Below, piece after piece: positions 7,943 to 17,895 of a stretch of DNA of 45,253 bases (the stretch's first letter is position 1; each line of letters starts with the position of its first letter). The notes beneath the pieces were generated by a model that was not told the origin of the DNA, did no database searches, and saw only the letters and a program-made list of their open reading frames with translations. A program made the position numbers and the translations under genes. The stretch lies in the NCBI GenBank assembly GCA_013823635.1, contig PNML01000015.1, forward strand, positions 1 through 45,253. Reading direction: 5' to 3'. Source of the DNA: Polaromonas sp. GTDB taxonomy: Bacteria; Pseudomonadota; Gammaproteobacteria; Burkholderiales; Burkholderiaceae_C.

Positions 7943-9110
7943 CCTGGCCCAGTGGCTGCAAACCCTCTCGCCGGAATTGGGTTTTTTCCGGGTGTTCCAG
8001 TACCTGACGTTTCGCGCCGTCATGGCGGCGCTCACGGCGCTGCTCATCGGCCTGGTGGCGGGACCGGTGGTCATCCGCCGGCTCACCGAGCTGAAGATTG
8101 GCCAGCCCATCCGCGACTACGCCATGCAGACCCATTTGGCGAAAAGTGGCACACCCACCATGGGTGGGGTGCTCATCCTCATCGCCATCGCCGTGGCCAC
8201 CCTGCTGTGGGCCGACCTGAGCAACCGCTTTGTGTGGATCGTGCTCATCGTGACCCTGGGTTTTGGCGCCATCGGCTGGGTGGACGACTGGCGCAAGGTG
8301 GTCAACAAAGACCCCGAGGGCATGCGTTCGCGCGAGAAGTACTTCTGGCAATCGGTGGTGGGGCTGGTGGCGGCGGTCTACCTGCTGTTCGCCATTTCGG
8401 GCAGTTCCAACCTGCGGGTGTTCGAGCTGTTCCTGGGCTGGATCACCTCGGGGTTTCAGGTGGAGTTGCCACCCACGGTCGGCCTGATGGTGCCGTTTTT
8501 CAAAGAAGTGGCCTACCCGCTGGGGGTGCTGGGGTTTGTGCTCATGACCTACCTGGTCATCGTGGGCTCCAGCAACGCCGTGAACCTGACCGATGGCCTG
8601 GACGGCCTGGCCATCATGCCCGTGGTCATGGTGGGCTCGGCGCTGGGGGTGTTTGCCTACGTCACGGGCAACGTGGTGTTTGCCCGCTACCTGCTCATTC
8701 CCCACATCCCGGGTGCCGGCGAGCTGCTGGTGTTCTGCGCGGCCATGGCCGGGGCGGGGCTGGCGTTTTTGTGGTTCAACACCCACCCAGCCCAGGTGTT
8801 CATGGGCGACGTCGGGGCGCTGGCCCTGGGCGGCGCACTGGGCACGGTGGCCGTGATCGTGCGCCAGGAAATTGTGCTGGCCATCATGGGCGGCATTTTT
8901 GTGGTCGAAGCCCTGTCGGTCATGCTGCAGGTCATGTTTTTCAAATACACCAAGAAGCGCTTTGGCGAAGGTCGGCGCGTGCTCAAGATGGCACCGCTGC
9001 ACCACCATTTCGAGAAAAGCGGCTGGAAGGAAACCCAGGTGGTGGTCCGCTTCTGGATCATCACCATGCTGCTGTGTCTGGTGGGCCTGACCACCCTGAA
9101 GCTGCGTTGA
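7932..9110 (+). CDS. mraY: Phospho-MurNAc-pentapeptide translocase MraY
   Basis: MraY transfers phospho-MurNAc-pentapeptide from UDP to undecaprenyl phosphate at the inner membrane, giving lipid I. The 392-residue product is polytopic, with about ten hydrophobic segments. It carries the family motifs [16 protein letters not shown] (first catalytic aspartates), [22 protein letters not shown] and the HHHFE loop near residue 357. The start at 7932 lies inside the end of murF, which suggests coupled translation. Length is slightly above E. coli MraY (360), owing to an insertion around residues 150-190. Confidence 0.98.
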   Translation: MLINLAQWLQTLSPELGFFRVFQYLTFRAVMAALTALLIGLVAGPVVIRRLTELKIGQPIRDYAMQTHLAKSGTPTMGGVLILIAIAVATLLWADLSNRFVWIVLIVTLGFGAIGWVDDWRKVVNKDPEGMRSREKYFWQSVVGLVAAVYLLFAISGSSNLRVFELFLGWITSGFQVELPPTVGLMVPFFKEVAYPLGVLGFVLMTYLVIVGSSNAVNLTDGLDGLAIMPVVMVGSALGVFAYVTGNVVFARYLLIPHIPGAGELLVFCAAMAGAGLAFLWFNTHPAQVFMGDVGALALGGALGTVAVIVRQEIVLAIMGGIFVVEALSVMLQVMFFKYTKKRFGEGRRVLKMAPLHHHFEKSGWKETQVVVRFWIITMLLCLVGLTTLKLR

Positions 9111-9132
9111 ACCGTTGTTGCACCACCCACCC

Positions 9133-10830
9133 ATGATTCCCGAGTTGCGTCACCTCCCCGTGCTGGTTTTGGGCCACGGCATTTCCGGCCAGGCCATGGC
9201 CCGCTGGTGCGTGCGCCAGGGCGCACGGGTGACCGTGGCCGACACCCGCGACCAGCCCGAGGCCATGCAGCGGTTGGCCGACAGCCTGGCCGCGCTGACG
9301 CTGCCCGAACACCCCACGGCCGAGGTGGTGTGCGCCGCGCTGGACGATGCCCTGCTGGCGCGCCAGCCCTGGGCCCTGGTCTGCAAAAGCCCCGGTCTGT
9401 CGCCCGCGCAGCTGCACGCCGTGAGCCACTGGGCCACGGCCCACGGTGTGCCCCTGGTGGGCGAGCTGGAGCTGTTTGCCCACGCGTTGCGGCTGGCCCA
9501 TGCCGCTGCCGGTTGGGCGCCCAAGGTGCTGGCCATCACCGGCACCAACGGCAAAACCACCACCACGGCGCTCACCGGCCAACTGCTGGCGCGTTGCGGC
9601 TGGCGGGTGGCGGTGGCGGGCAACATCGGCCCGGCCATGCTCGATGTGCTGGCCGAAGCTGAAAAAAATGAACCAAAAGTGCCTCCAGCGGTTGATGGTG
9701 CTGATGTTTCAGCTATTGAATCTGCTGATGCAGGTGAGGCGGGTGGTGAACCTGTGACCCCACCCGCCGCAGGTGCCCACTTGCCCCAGGTCTGGGTGCT
9801 GGAGCTGTCCAGCTTCCAGCTCGACGGTGTGGGCACGGGGCCGCAGGGCTTCGAGCCCACGGCCGCCACCGTGCTCAACATCACCCAAGACCACTTGGAC
9901 TGGCACGGCGACATGGCCCACTACGTCGCGGCCAAGCAGCGGGTGTACGGCCAGCGGGGCGTGCGTGTGCTCAACCGCGACGACGCCACCGTGATGGCGG
10001 CCCAGCCACCCGAGCCCCTGGCCCCCAAGGCGGGCCGCCGGGCAACCACGCCCGAGGCCACGCCCCAGCCCTTGCCGCCCACCTGGGTCAGCTTTGGCAC
10101 CGACGTGCCCCGTCGCCCCGGCGACTGGGGCCTGGAAGTGGTCAACGGCATGACCTGGCTGGTGCGCGCCCTGCCCGCCGACGAAACCCGCCAAAAGCGC
10201 CGGGGCGGCCAGGCCGAAGAAGAGGTGGTGCTGCAACGCCTCATGCCCGCCGAGGCCCTGCGCATCCGTGGCCGCCACAACGCCGCCAATGCGCTGGCCG
10301 CCCTGGCCCTGGCCACCGAGGCCGGTGCGCCGCTGGCCCCCATGCTGTACGGCCTGCGCGAGTACCGGGGCGAGCCGCACCGCGTCGAATCGGTGGCGGT
10401 GCTGGACGATGTGGAATTTTTTGACGACAGCAAGGGCACCAACGTGGGCGCCACGCTGGCCGCCATCCGGGGCCTGGGCGCAGAGCGCCGCCTGGTCATG
10501 ATCATGGGCGGCGACGGCAAGGGACAGGACTTTTCACCACTGGCCGATGCCGTGCGTGCCCATGTGCAGGCGGTGGTGCTCATCGGGCGCGACGCACCCG
10601 CACTGCGTGCCGTGCTGGCCCCCACCGGCGTACCCCTGCTGGACGCCACCGACCTGCCCACCGCCGTGCGGCTGGCCGCCTCACACGCCCAGCCGGGTGA
10701 GGCCGTGGTCATGTCGCCCGCGTGCGCCAGCCTGGACATGTTCCGCCACTACGGCCACCGCGCCCAGGTGTTTTGTGACACGGTGGCCGAACTGGCCGCC
10801 GAAAAAGGCATGGCAGGGGTGGGCGAATGA
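9133..10830 (+). CDS. murD: UDP-MurNAc-L-alanine:D-glutamate ligase MurD, enlarged
   Basis: MurD adds D-glutamate to UDP-MurNAc-L-Ala in the cytoplasm. Conserved parts are the N-terminal Rossmann-like domain ([16 protein letters not shown]), the P-loop GTNGKTTTT near 136-144, [19 protein letters not shown] and the C-terminal DDSKGTN and GGDGKGQDF motifs. I chose the ATG at 9133 because an upstream TTG at 9115 would add only non-family residues. At 565 residues it is about 125 longer than E. coli MurD. The extra length comes from three low-complexity inserts, at about residues 175-215, 295-318 and 350-363. The first contains an in-frame copy of the interspersed repeat (9659-9725) in opposite orientation. 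The core is intact, so the enzyme is probably active. Confidence 0.95.
   Translation: MIPELRHLPVLVLGHGISGQAMARWCVRQGARVTVADTRDQPEAMQRLADSLAALTLPEHPTAEVVCAALDDALLARQPWALVCKSPGLSPAQLHAVSHWATAHGVPLVGELELFAHALRLAHAAAGWAPKVLAITGTNGKTTTTALTGQLLARCGWRVAVAGNIGPAMLDVLAEAEKNEPKVPPAVDGADVSAIESADAGEAGGEPVTPPAAGAHLPQVWVLELSSFQLDGVGTGPQGFEPTAATVLNITQDHLDWHGDMAHYVAAKQRVYGQRGVRVLNRDDATVMAAQPPEPLAPKAGRRATTPEATPQPLPPTWVSFGTDVPRRPGDWGLEVVNGMTWLVRALPADETRQKRRGGQAEEEVVLQRLMPAEALRIRGRHNAANALAALALATEAGAPLAPMLYGLREYRGEPHRVESVAVLDDVEFFDDSKGTNVGATLAAIRGLGAERRLVMIMGGDGKGQDFSPLADAVRAHVQAVVLIGRDAPALRAVLAPTGVPLLDATDLPTAVRLAASHAQPGEAVVMSPACASLDMFRHYGHRAQVFCDTVAELAAEKGMAGVGE
9659..9725 (-). repeat. Interspersed repeat, copy R2, in frame inside murD
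   Basis: Read on the minus strand, the AGCT box is at 9714-9711 and the GCGC-type box (here CCGC) starts at 9691, 23 bases apart, followed by TGGAGGCAC and TTTT. The patch is clearly poorer in G and C than the gene around it. It is translated from the opposite strand as about 22 MurD residues ([13 protein letters not shown] and neighbours) between the P-loop domain and ELSSFQ, without a stop or frameshift. Confidence 0.7.
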
Positions 10831-12113
10831 GCGCCAGCACCCACCGCGGCAGCCACGGCCAGGCACTGCTTGGCCGCTGGCGCGAGCGCCTGGGGGGCTT
10901 CGCCCGCGCCGCCCAGGAGGCGTTGCCCGTGCGCACCAGCAGCCGTGAGCTGGTGCAGTCCCAGCCGCTGACCGTGCGCGAACTGGGCTTTGACCAGCCG
11001 CTGGTGTGGGTGGTGGTGGGTCTGCTGGTGTGGAGCCTGGTCATGGTGTATTCGGCCTCCATCGCCTTGCCCGACAGCCCCAAGTTTTCGCGCTACGAGC
11101 ACACGCATTTCCTGCTCCGCCACGCCGTCTCCATTGCCATGGGTGCGGTGGCCGCGTTGCTGGCCTTCCAGTTGCCCATGCGCACCTGGGAAAAAATGGC
11201 CCCTTGGCTGTTCACCGCCGCACTGGTGTTGCTGGTGCTGGTGCTGGTGCCCTTCATCGGCAAGGGGGTCAACGGCGCCCGCCGCTGGATTTCGCTGGGC
11301 ATCATGAACTTCCAGCCGTCCGAGCTGGCCAAGCTGGCGGTGCTCATCTACGCCGCCGACTACATGGTGCGGCGCATGGAGGTGAAGGAGCGCTTCTTCA
11401 AGGCCGTGTGGCCCATGGCCGCCGCTGTGCTGGTGGTGGGCATGCTGCTGCTGGCCGAGCCGGACATGGGCGCCTTCATGGTGATTGTGGTCATCGCCAT
11501 GGGCATCCTGTTCCTGGGTGGGGTGAACGCCCGCATGTTCTTCCTGATGGCCATTCTGGTGGTGGGCGCGTTCGCCGCCATCGTGCTGACCAGCGAGTGG
11601 CGGCGCGAGCGCATTTTTGCCTACCTCGATCCCTGGAGCGAGGAGCACGCGCTGGGCAAGGGCTACCAGCTCTCGCACGCCCTCATCGCCTTCGGGCGCG
11701 GCGAGGTGTTCGGCGTGGGGCTGGGCGGCAGTGTGGAAAAGCTGCACTGGCTGCCCGAGGCCCACACCGACTTTTTGCTGGCCGTGATCGGCGAAGAGTT
11801 CGGCCTGCTGGGCGTGCTGGTGGTGATTGCCCTGTTCATGTGGATCACCCGGCGCATCATGCACATCGGGCGCCAGGCCATTGCGCTGGACCAGGTGTTT
11901 GCCGGTCTGGTGGCGCAGGGCGTGGGCCTGTGGATCGGGTTTCAGGCCTTCATCAACATCGGGGTGAACCTGGGCGCACTGCCCACCAAGGGCCTCACGC
12001 TGCCGCTGATGAGCTACGGCGGCTCCGCCATCCTGATGAACCTGGTGGCGGTGGCCGTGGTGTTGCGGGTGGATGCCGAAAACCGCAAGCTGATGCGCGG
12101 AGGCCGGGTATGA
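10827..12113 (+). CDS. ftsW: Septal peptidoglycan glycosyltransferase FtsW (SEDS family)
   Basis: FtsW is a SEDS-family glycosyltransferase that polymerises lipid II at the septum together with FtsI. The 428-residue product has a long basic cytoplasmic N-terminus (about 55 residues), then about ten membrane segments. Typical family stretches are [31 protein letters not shown], the periplasmic-loop region with [12 protein letters not shown], and the C-terminal [10 protein letters not shown] second SEDS gene (rodA, 28684) is present, and cluster position identifies this one as FtsW. It overlaps murD by four bases and murG by four bases. Confidence 0.97.
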   Translation: MSASTHRGSHGQALLGRWRERLGGFARAAQEALPVRTSSRELVQSQPLTVRELGFDQPLVWVVVGLLVWSLVMVYSASIALPDSPKFSRYEHTHFLLRHAVSIAMGAVAALLAFQLPMRTWEKMAPWLFTAALVLLVLVLVPFIGKGVNGARRWISLGIMNFQPSELAKLAVLIYAADYMVRRMEVKERFFKAVWPMAAAVLVVGMLLLAEPDMGAFMVIVVIAMGILFLGGVNARMFFLMAILVVGAFAAIVLTSEWRRERIFAYLDPWSEEHALGKGYQLSHALIAFGRGEVFGVGLGGSVEKLHWLPEAHTDFLLAVIGEEFGLLGVLVVIALFMWITRRIMHIGRQAIALDQVFAGLVAQGVGLWIGFQAFINIGVNLGALPTKGLTLPLMSYGGSAILMNLVAVAVVLRVDAENRKLMRGGRV

Positions 12114-13183
12114 GCGAGCGCGTGGCACTGGTCATGGCGGGCGGCACGGGCGGCCACATTTTCCCAGGCCTGGCGCTGGCCGAGGCCCTGCGCGAGCGCG
12201 GCTGGCGCGTGCATTGGCTGGGCGCACCGGCCAGCATGGAAGAGCGCCTGGTGCCGCCACGCGGTTTTGCCTTCGAAGCGGTGCAGTTCTCCGGCCTGCG
12301 GGGCAAAAGCCTGGCCACCACGGCACTGTTGCCGCTGCGCCTGCTGCGCGCCTTCTGGCAAAGCTGGCGCGTGGTGCGGCGGGTGAAGCCCCAAGTGGTG
12401 GTGGGCCTGGGCGGCTACATCTCGTTCCCTGGCGGCATGATGGGTGTGCTGGCCGGCAAGGCCCTGGTGCTGCACGAGCAGAATTCCGTGGCCGGCATGG
12501 CCAACCGGGTGCTGGCCCGGGTGGCCGACCGCGTGTTCAGCGCCTACCCGCAAGCCTTGCCCAAGGCCGAGTGGGTGGGTAACCCGCTGCGCGCCGAGTT
12601 CTTGCAACAACCCGATCCCGCACAGCGGTTTGCGGGCCGCAGCGGGCCGCTGAAGGTGCTGGTGCTGGGCGGCAGCCTGGGCGCCAAGGGTCTGAACGAC
12701 GCGCTGCCCCAGGCGCTGGCCCTGTTGCCCGCTGGCCAGCGCCCCCAGGTGCGCCACCAGAGCGGCCAGCAACACATCGAGGCCCTGCGCGCGCGCTACG
12801 CCGAGCTGGGTGTGCAGGCCGAGCTGACCCCCTTCATCGACGACACCGCCCGCGCCATGGCCGAGGCCGACCTGGTGGTGTGCCGCGCGGGCGCCAGCAC
12901 CGTGACCGAGCTGGCCGCCGTGGGCGCCGCCAGTGTGATGGTGCCTTTCCCTTTCGCGGTGGACGACCACCAGACCCACAACGCCCGCTTCCTGGTCGAT
13001 GCCGGTGCGGGCCAGCTGGTGCAGCAGCGTGACCTCACGCCCGACCGGTTGAAAACCATATTTGAAAATGCAGAGCGAACAATGCTTGTCAAACAAGCGC
13101 TAGAGGCCAAAAAGATGCAAAAAACAGAAGCCGTGACCCTCATGGTCAAGGCTTGCGAACAGTTGGCCAAGGAGACCCCATGA
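12110..13183 (+). CDS. murG: Lipid II synthase MurG (GlcNAc transferase)
   Basis: MurG adds GlcNAc from UDP-GlcNAc to lipid I on the inner face of the membrane, forming lipid II. The 357-residue protein begins [15 protein letters not shown], with the glycine-rich [10 protein letters not shown] loop at residues 11-20. It continues with [12 protein letters not shown] and the UDP-GlcNAc-binding region [15 protein letters not shown] near 262-276. The ATG at 12110 overlaps the ftsW stop. The last 40 residues ([18 protein letters not shown] and neighbours) lie in a G+C-poor patch that contains an in-frame repeat copy. It lengthens or replaces the C-terminal helix region but leaves catalytic motifs untouched. 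It overlaps murC by four bases. Confidence 0.97.
   Translation: MSERVALVMAGGTGGHIFPGLALAEALRERGWRVHWLGAPASMEERLVPPRGFAFEAVQFSGLRGKSLATTALLPLRLLRAFWQSWRVVRRVKPQVVVGLGGYISFPGGMMGVLAGKALVLHEQNSVAGMANRVLARVADRVFSAYPQALPKAEWVGNPLRAEFLQQPDPAQRFAGRSGPLKVLVLGGSLGAKGLNDALPQALALLPAGQRPQVRHQSGQQHIEALRARYAELGVQAELTPFIDDTARAMAEADLVVCRAGASTVTELAAVGAASVMVPFPFAVDDHQTHNARFLVDAGAGQLVQQRDLTPDRLKTIFENAERTMLVKQALEAKKMQKTEAVTLMVKACEQLAKETP
13055..13125 (+). repeat. Interspersed repeat, copy R3, in frame inside murG
   Basis: The AGCG box (13074-13077) and GCGC box (13097-13100) are 23 bases apart, followed by TAGAGGCCAAAAAG. A small internal hairpin, GCTTGT-CAA-ACAAGC, spans 13084-13098. The patch is markedly richer in A and T than the rest of murG. 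It is translated in the same frame (CAA GCG C.. GAG G..) as copy R4 in aroE, and shares 17 identical bases with rsmH at 2486-2502. Confidence 0.7.
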
Positions 13184-14622
13184 AACACGCCATACGCCAC
13201 ATCCATTTTGTGGGCATCGGCGGTGCCGGCATGAGCGGCATCGCCGAGGTGTTGCTCAACCAGGGCTACGTCATTTCCGGCAGCGACCTCAGCATGAACG
13301 CCGCCGCCCAGCGCCTGGCCGATCTGGGCGCGCGGGTGCACCTGGGGCACGATGCGGCCCACATCGCCGGGGCGGACTGCCTGGTCACCTCCACCGCTGT
13401 GCAGGCCAACAACCCCGAGGTGGTGGCCGCCCACGCCAAGCTGTTGCCCGTGGTGCCCCGTGCCGTCATGCTGGCCGAGCTGATGCGGCGCCAAAAAGGC
13501 GTGGCCATCGCGGGCACACACGGCAAAACCACCACCACCAGCCTGGTGACCAGCGTGCTGGCCGCCGCCGACTTTGACCCCACCTTTGTCATTGGCGGGC
13601 GCCTCAACAGCGCCGGTGCCAACGCCCGCCTTGGCGCGGGCGAGTACATCGTGGTCGAGGCCGATGAGTCCGATGCGTCCTTCCTGAACCTGTTGCCCGT
13701 GCTGAGTGTGGTCACCAACATCGACGCCGACCACATGGACACCTACGGCCACGACTTTGGCCGCTTGAAGCAGGCGTTTGTGGACTTTCTGCACCGCATG
13801 CCCTTTTATGGCGCCGCCGTGGTGTGTGTGGACGATCCCGCCATCCGCAGCCTGCTGCCCGAGATCGCACGCCCCATCACCAGCTACGGCTTTGACGAAG
13901 ACGCGCAGGTGCGCGCCATCGACGTGCGGGCGGTGGGCACCCAGATGCACTTCACCGCCCAGCGGCGCAACGGCGTGACCCTGCCCGATCTGGAGGTGGT
14001 GCTCAACCTGCCCGGCCGCCACAACGTGCTCAATGCCCTGGCCGCCATTGCCGTGGCGGTGGAGTTGGGCGTGCCCGATGCGGCGGTGCTGGCCGGTCTG
14101 GCCGAGTTCCGCGGGGTGGGGCGGCGCTTCCAGCGCCATGGCGACGTGGCGGTCAGCCCGGCGCAGGGCGGCGGGCAGTTCACCGTGGTGGACGACTACG
14201 GTCACCACCCGGTGGAAATGGCGGCCACCCTGGCCGCCGCGCGGGGGGCCTACCCGGGACGGCGCCTGGTGCTGGCTTTCCAGCCCCACCGCTACACCCG
14301 CACCCGCGACTGCTTCGAAGACTTTGTGAAGGTCATTGGCCTGGCCGACGCGGTGCTGCTGGCCGAGGTGTATGCCGCTGGCGAGGCCCCCATCGTCGCC
14401 GCCGATGGGCGCAGCCTGGCACGCGCCCTGCGTGTGGCGGGCAAGCTGGAGCCGGTGTTTGTGGACGACGTGGGCCAGATGGCTCAGGCCGTGCTGGACA
14501 ACGCCCGCGATGGCGACGTGGTGCTGTGCATGGGCGCAGGCTCCATCGGCACCGTTGCCGCACGGATTGTGGAACTGGGTGCCCAGGGCGCCCCTGCTGC
14601 GAAGGAACTGACCCATGCGTGA
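13180..14622 (+). CDS. murC: UDP-N-acetylmuramate:L-alanine ligase MurC
   Basis: MurC performs the first peptide-forming step, joining L-alanine to UDP-MurNAc in the cytoplasm. The 480-residue product starts [20 protein letters not shown], the typical N-terminal nucleotide-binding stretch. It has the P-loop GTHGKTTTT at about 112-120, the [10 protein letters not shown] motif, [11 protein letters not shown], and DDYGHHPVE in the C-terminal domain. The ATG at 13180 overlaps the murG stop by four bases. An upstream in-frame ATG at 13153 would add nine residues not typical of the family. The stop overlaps ddl by eight bases. Confidence 0.97.
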   Translation: MKHAIRHIHFVGIGGAGMSGIAEVLLNQGYVISGSDLSMNAAAQRLADLGARVHLGHDAAHIAGADCLVTSTAVQANNPEVVAAHAKLLPVVPRAVMLAELMRRQKGVAIAGTHGKTTTTSLVTSVLAAADFDPTFVIGGRLNSAGANARLGAGEYIVVEADESDASFLNLLPVLSVVTNIDADHMDTYGHDFGRLKQAFVDFLHRMPFYGAAVVCVDDPAIRSLLPEIARPITSYGFDEDAQVRAIDVRAVGTQMHFTAQRRNGVTLPDLEVVLNLPGRHNVLNALAAIAVAVELGVPDAAVLAGLAEFRGVGRRFQRHGDVAVSPAQGGGQFTVVDDYGHHPVEMAATLAAARGAYPGRRLVLAFQPHRYTRTRDCFEDFVKVIGLADAVLLAEVYAAGEAPIVAADGRSLARALRVAGKLEPVFVDDVGQMAQAVLDNARDGDVVLCMGAGSIGTVAARIVELGAQGAPAAKELTHA

Positions 14623-15625
14623 TGTGCTGGCGCAAATGCGTGCCCCCGCCGGCCCGGTGAACGACCTGGGCAAAGTGGCGGTGCTCATGGGCGGGCGCTC
14701 CGCCGAGCGCGAGGTCTCCCTGATGTCGGGCGCGGGTGTGCTGCAGGCCCTGCGCGCACAGGGCGTGGACGCGCACGCCTTTGACCCCGCCGAGCGCGAC
14801 CTGTGCGAACTCAAACGCGACGGCTTTGCCCGCTGCTTTGTGGCCCTGCACGGCCGTTGGGGCGAGGACGGCACGGTGCAGGGCGCCCTCGAACTGCTGG
14901 GCATTCCCTACACCGGTTCGGGTGTGCTGGCCTCCAGCGTGGCCATGGACAAGATCATGACCAAGCGCATCTGGCGCGCCGAAGGCCTGCCCACCCCGGC
15001 CTGGCGCACGGTGCAAAGCGCGGCGGACACCCTAGCGGCGTTCGCCGAGCTGGGCACGCCCATGATCGTCAAGCCCTCCCGCGAGGGCTCCACCCTGGGC
15101 CTGACCAAGGTCACCGATGCCGCCCAGTGCGCCGAGGCCTATGCCCTGGCCGCGCGGCACGACCCCGAGGTGCTGTGCGAGCAGTTTGTGGCTGGCGACG
15201 AGGTCACCTGCCCCGTGCTGGGCGAAGACCGCCACGCCGTGGCGCTGCCCACCATCCGCATCGTGGCGCCACAGGGCAATTACGACTACCAGCACAAATA
15301 CTTCACCGACGACACCCAGTACCTCGTGCCCTGCGGCCTGCCCGAAGGCGAGGAGGCCGCCATTTCGGCCCTGGTGCTCAAGGCCTACCGCACCCTGGGC
15401 TGCCGTGGCTGGGCACGGGCGGACGTGATGATCGACGCCCGCACCCGCCAGCCCTGGCTGCTGGAAATCAACACCGCACCCGGCATGACCGGGCATTCGC
15501 TGGTGCCCATGTCGGCACGCGCGGCGGGCATTTCCTACGAGGCGCTGTGCCTGGGCCTGCTGCGTCAGGCCAGCCTGGACGCCGCACCCGCCGCACCCGC
15601 CCAGCCCGGGCCGAACGCCCACTGA
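14615..15625 (+). CDS. ddl: D-alanine:D-alanine ligase
   Basis: Ddl joins two D-alanines with ATP, supplying the dipeptide used by MurF. The 336-residue ATP-grasp protein shows the N-terminal [15 protein letters not shown] motif, [14 protein letters not shown], the loop [21 protein letters not shown] in the ATP-binding part, and the metal-binding C-terminal [15 protein letters not shown]. It begins about 20 residues earlier than the core homology. A later in-frame ATG exists, but the first start preserves the overlap with murC, as elsewhere in this cluster. The stop TGA is overlapped by the ftsQ ATG. Confidence 0.96.
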   Translation: MRDVLAQMRAPAGPVNDLGKVAVLMGGRSAEREVSLMSGAGVLQALRAQGVDAHAFDPAERDLCELKRDGFARCFVALHGRWGEDGTVQGALELLGIPYTGSGVLASSVAMDKIMTKRIWRAEGLPTPAWRTVQSAADTLAAFAELGTPMIVKPSREGSTLGLTKVTDAAQCAEAYALAARHDPEVLCEQFVAGDEVTCPVLGEDRHAVALPTIRIVAPQGNYDYQHKYFTDDTQYLVPCGLPEGEEAAISALVLKAYRTLGCRGWARADVMIDARTRQPWLLEINTAPGMTGHSLVPMSARAAGISYEALCLGLLRQASLDAAPAAPAQPGPNAH

Positions 15626-16431
15626 TGGTGCTGACCATGGCCGACCACACCCCATTGCCCACCGACGTCCGCCTGATGCTGCTGGCCACCAGCCTGCTGG
15701 GCTGGACGCTGGTGGCCCTGGTGTTGGCCGCCGTGGGGCTGTGGGCGGTGCGCCACCCGGTGTGGACCGTGGCCGCGGTGGAGGTGCAGGGCGACCTGAC
15801 CCACCAGAACGAGGTGACCTTCCGCGCCCACATGGGCAACCGGCTGCGGGGCAGCTTCATCACCCTGGACCTGGGCGAGGTCAAGGCCGTGTTCGAGTCC
15901 GTGCCCTGGGTGCGCAAGGCCCTGGTGCAGCGCGAGTTTCCCAACCGCATCCGGGTCACGCTGGAAGAGCACCAGGCCGTGGCCTGGTGGGAGCAGGAAG
16001 GCACCACCCTGCTCATGAACCGGCAGGGCGAGGTGTTTGAGGCCAGCTCCGACGACGAACACACCGATGCCCTGCCCGAGCTGGCCGGCCCACCCGGCGA
16101 GGCGGTGCAGGTCAAGGCCGTGTACGACCTGCTGCGCCCGGAATTGGCCCGCCTCGACATGACGCTGGAGCGCCTGGAGCTGACGGCCCAGGGCAGTTGG
16201 CGCGCGGTCACCGACAGCGGCGCCCGCATTGAGCTGGGCCGCGGCACACCGGACGAGCTGCTGGCGCGTGTGCGCCAGTTCACCCACACCCTGGGCCAGG
16301 TGACGCGCCAGCATGGGCGCAGCCTGGCCGCCGCCGATTTGCGTTACCCGGCCGCGTATGCCATCCGCCTGCGTGGCATCAGCACCCTGGAGCCCGCTGT
16401 GCCCGGGGGCGCAGTCCCCGCCAAACGGTGA
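15625..16431 (+). CDS. ftsQ: Cell division protein FtsQ
   Basis: FtsQ is a bitopic divisome protein linking early and late division proteins and binding FtsB/FtsL. The 268-residue product has a short cytoplasmic N-terminus and a membrane segment at about residues 17-42. A periplasmic POTRA domain follows (VAAVEVQGDLTHQNEVTFRA, with SVPWVRKALVQREFPNRI at its end), then the beta domain with AVAWWEQEG. The ATG at 15625 overlaps the ddl stop. A second ATG at 15637 is an alternative start. The C-terminal tail (PAVPGGAVPAKR) is variable. ftsA follows after 50 bases. Confidence 0.95.
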   Translation: MVLTMADHTPLPTDVRLMLLATSLLGWTLVALVLAAVGLWAVRHPVWTVAAVEVQGDLTHQNEVTFRAHMGNRLRGSFITLDLGEVKAVFESVPWVRKALVQREFPNRIRVTLEEHQAVAWWEQEGTTLLMNRQGEVFEASSDDEHTDALPELAGPPGEAVQVKAVYDLLRPELARLDMTLERLELTAQGSWRAVTDSGARIELGRGTPDELLARVRQFTHTLGQVTRQHGRSLAAADLRYPAAYAIRLRGISTLEPAVPGGAVPAKR

Positions 16432-16481
16432 AGCAGCCGCACCCACACAACCCAACATCCCCAACGGACAACACTCGCATC

Positions 16482-17711
16482 ATGGCCAAGGAATACAAAG
16501 ATTTGGTGGTTGGTCTCGACATCGGCACGTCGAAGATCATGGTGGTGGTCGCCGAAATCACCACGGAGGGCAAGCTCAAGCTCGCGGGCCTGGGCGTGGC
16601 CCCCAGCAACGGCCTGAAGCGCGGTGTGGTGGTCAACATCGACGCCACGGTGCAAAGCATCCAGCAGGCGCTGAAAGAGGCCGAGCTGATGGCCGACTGC
16701 CGCATCGCCCGCGTCTCCACCGGCATCACGGGCAGCCACATCCGGGGCATCAACTCCAGCGGCATGGTGGCCATCAAGGACCGCGAGGTCACGCCCGCCG
16801 ACGTGGCCCGCGTCATAGAAACCGCCAAGGCCATCAACATCTCCACCGACCAGCGGCTGTTGCTGGTGGAGCCGCAGGAGTTTGTGATCGACGGCCAGGA
16901 CGTGAAAGAGCCCATCGGCATGAGCGGCATCCGCCTGGAGGCCAAGGTGCACATCGTCACCGGGGCGCAAAGTGCGGCCGAAAACATCATCAAATGTGTG
17001 CGCCGCTGCGGGCTGGAAGTGGATCAGCTCATGCTCAACCCCCTGGCCAGCAGCCAGGCCATCCTGACCGAAGACGAGCGCGAACTGGGCGTGGCGTTGG
17101 TGGACATTGGCGCGGGCACCACCGACGTGGCCATTTTCGCCGGTGGTGCCATCCGCCACACGGCGGTCATCCCCATCGCGGGCGACCTCATCACCAGCGA
17201 CATCGCCATGGCCCTGCGCACACCCACGAAAGACGCCGAAGACATCAAGGTCGAAAGCGGCTGCGCCAAGCAGCTGCTGGCCGACCCACAGGACCAGGTG
17301 GAAGTGCCGGGTCTGGGCGACCGGGGTCCGCGCATGATCGGCAAACAGGCACTGGCCGGGGTGATCGAGCCCCGGGTGGAAGAAATTTTTGCCCTGGTGC
17401 AGCAGGTCATCCGCGATTCGGGCTACGAAGAGGTGCTGTCGTCCGGCATCGTCATCACCGGTGGCAGCGCGGTCATGCCCGGCATGGTGGAGCTGGGCGA
17501 AGACATTTTCCTGAAGCCCGTGCGCCGGGGCGTGCCCAAGTACGCCAGCCACCTGTCCGACATGGTGGCCCAGCCCCGGGCTTCCACCGTCATGGGTTTG
17601 CTCGAAGAGGCCCGCCTGGGCCGCATGCGTGGCCACAAGGTGGCGCAAAAAGCGGGGTCGGTGCAAAGCGCATTCGGCCGGGTGAAAGACTGGTTTGTGG
17701 GGAATTTCTGA
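16482..17711 (+). CDS. ftsA: Cell division protein FtsA
   Basis: FtsA is the actin-like protein that tethers FtsZ to the membrane and recruits later divisome proteins. The 409-residue product begins MAKEYKDLVVGLDIGTSK, with the phosphate-1 motif of the actin/Hsp70 fold. It has DIGAGTTDVAIF (phosphate-2) near residue 207 and ITGGSAVMPGM (adenosine motif) near 325. The C-terminal FGRVKDWFVGNF is an amphipathic membrane-targeting helix. The ATG at 16482 gives the family N-terminus. A GTG at 16428 would add 18 residues with no family support. No strong Shine-Dalgarno sequence precedes it. Confidence 0.97.
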   Translation: MAKEYKDLVVGLDIGTSKIMVVVAEITTEGKLKLAGLGVAPSNGLKRGVVVNIDATVQSIQQALKEAELMADCRIARVSTGITGSHIRGINSSGMVAIKDREVTPADVARVIETAKAINISTDQRLLLVEPQEFVIDGQDVKEPIGMSGIRLEAKVHIVTGAQSAAENIIKCVRRCGLEVDQLMLNPLASSQAILTEDERELGVALVDIGAGTTDVAIFAGGAIRHTAVIPIAGDLITSDIAMALRTPTKDAEDIKVESGCAKQLLADPQDQVEVPGLGDRGPRMIGKQALAGVIEPRVEEIFALVQQVIRDSGYEEVLSSGIVITGGSAVMPGMVELGEDIFLKPVRRGVPKYASHLSDMVAQPRASTVMGLLEEARLGRMRGHKVAQKAGSVQSAFGRVKDWFVGNF

Positions 17712-17895
17712 TGACACACCTCAGCCCAGCACCCCGCTGCACGGCGCACGGCTCCGGTGCCCTGCACCGTGCCCACCACCGGGCCTTGCACCCACCGCGC
17801 ACCAGCACCGGTCCGCCGCGCCGAAGGCGATGCTCACTGTCCCGTTTTTCCGGTTTTTTCAGCTTCCATAATCACAGCATCAGCAGGAGATTTCC
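17712..17895 (+). promoter_or_regulatory. ftsA-ftsZ intergenic region, probable extra ftsZ promoter
   Basis: This is the only sizeable gap inside the otherwise overlapping cluster (184 bases). A CATAAT at 17867-17872 could serve as a -10 element, with T-rich sequence but no good TTGACA match about 16-17 bases upstream. The ftsZ ribosome binding site AGGAG follows. I see no gene here. A dedicated ftsZ promoter is known from other bacteria and plausible here, but this site is weakly supported. Confidence 0.3.

Noticed and set aside
6416-8110. Long antisense open frame opposite murF
   Set aside because: Codon-bias shadow of murF. Its composition is glutamine/histidine/glycine-rich without family features.
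9115-9132. TTG at 9115 as murD start
   Set aside because: It adds six residues without family support. The ATG at 9133 gives the normal N-terminus.
16428-16481. GTG at 16428 as ftsA start
   Set aside because: The 18 added residues are proline/histidine-rich and unlike FtsA. The family start is at 16482.
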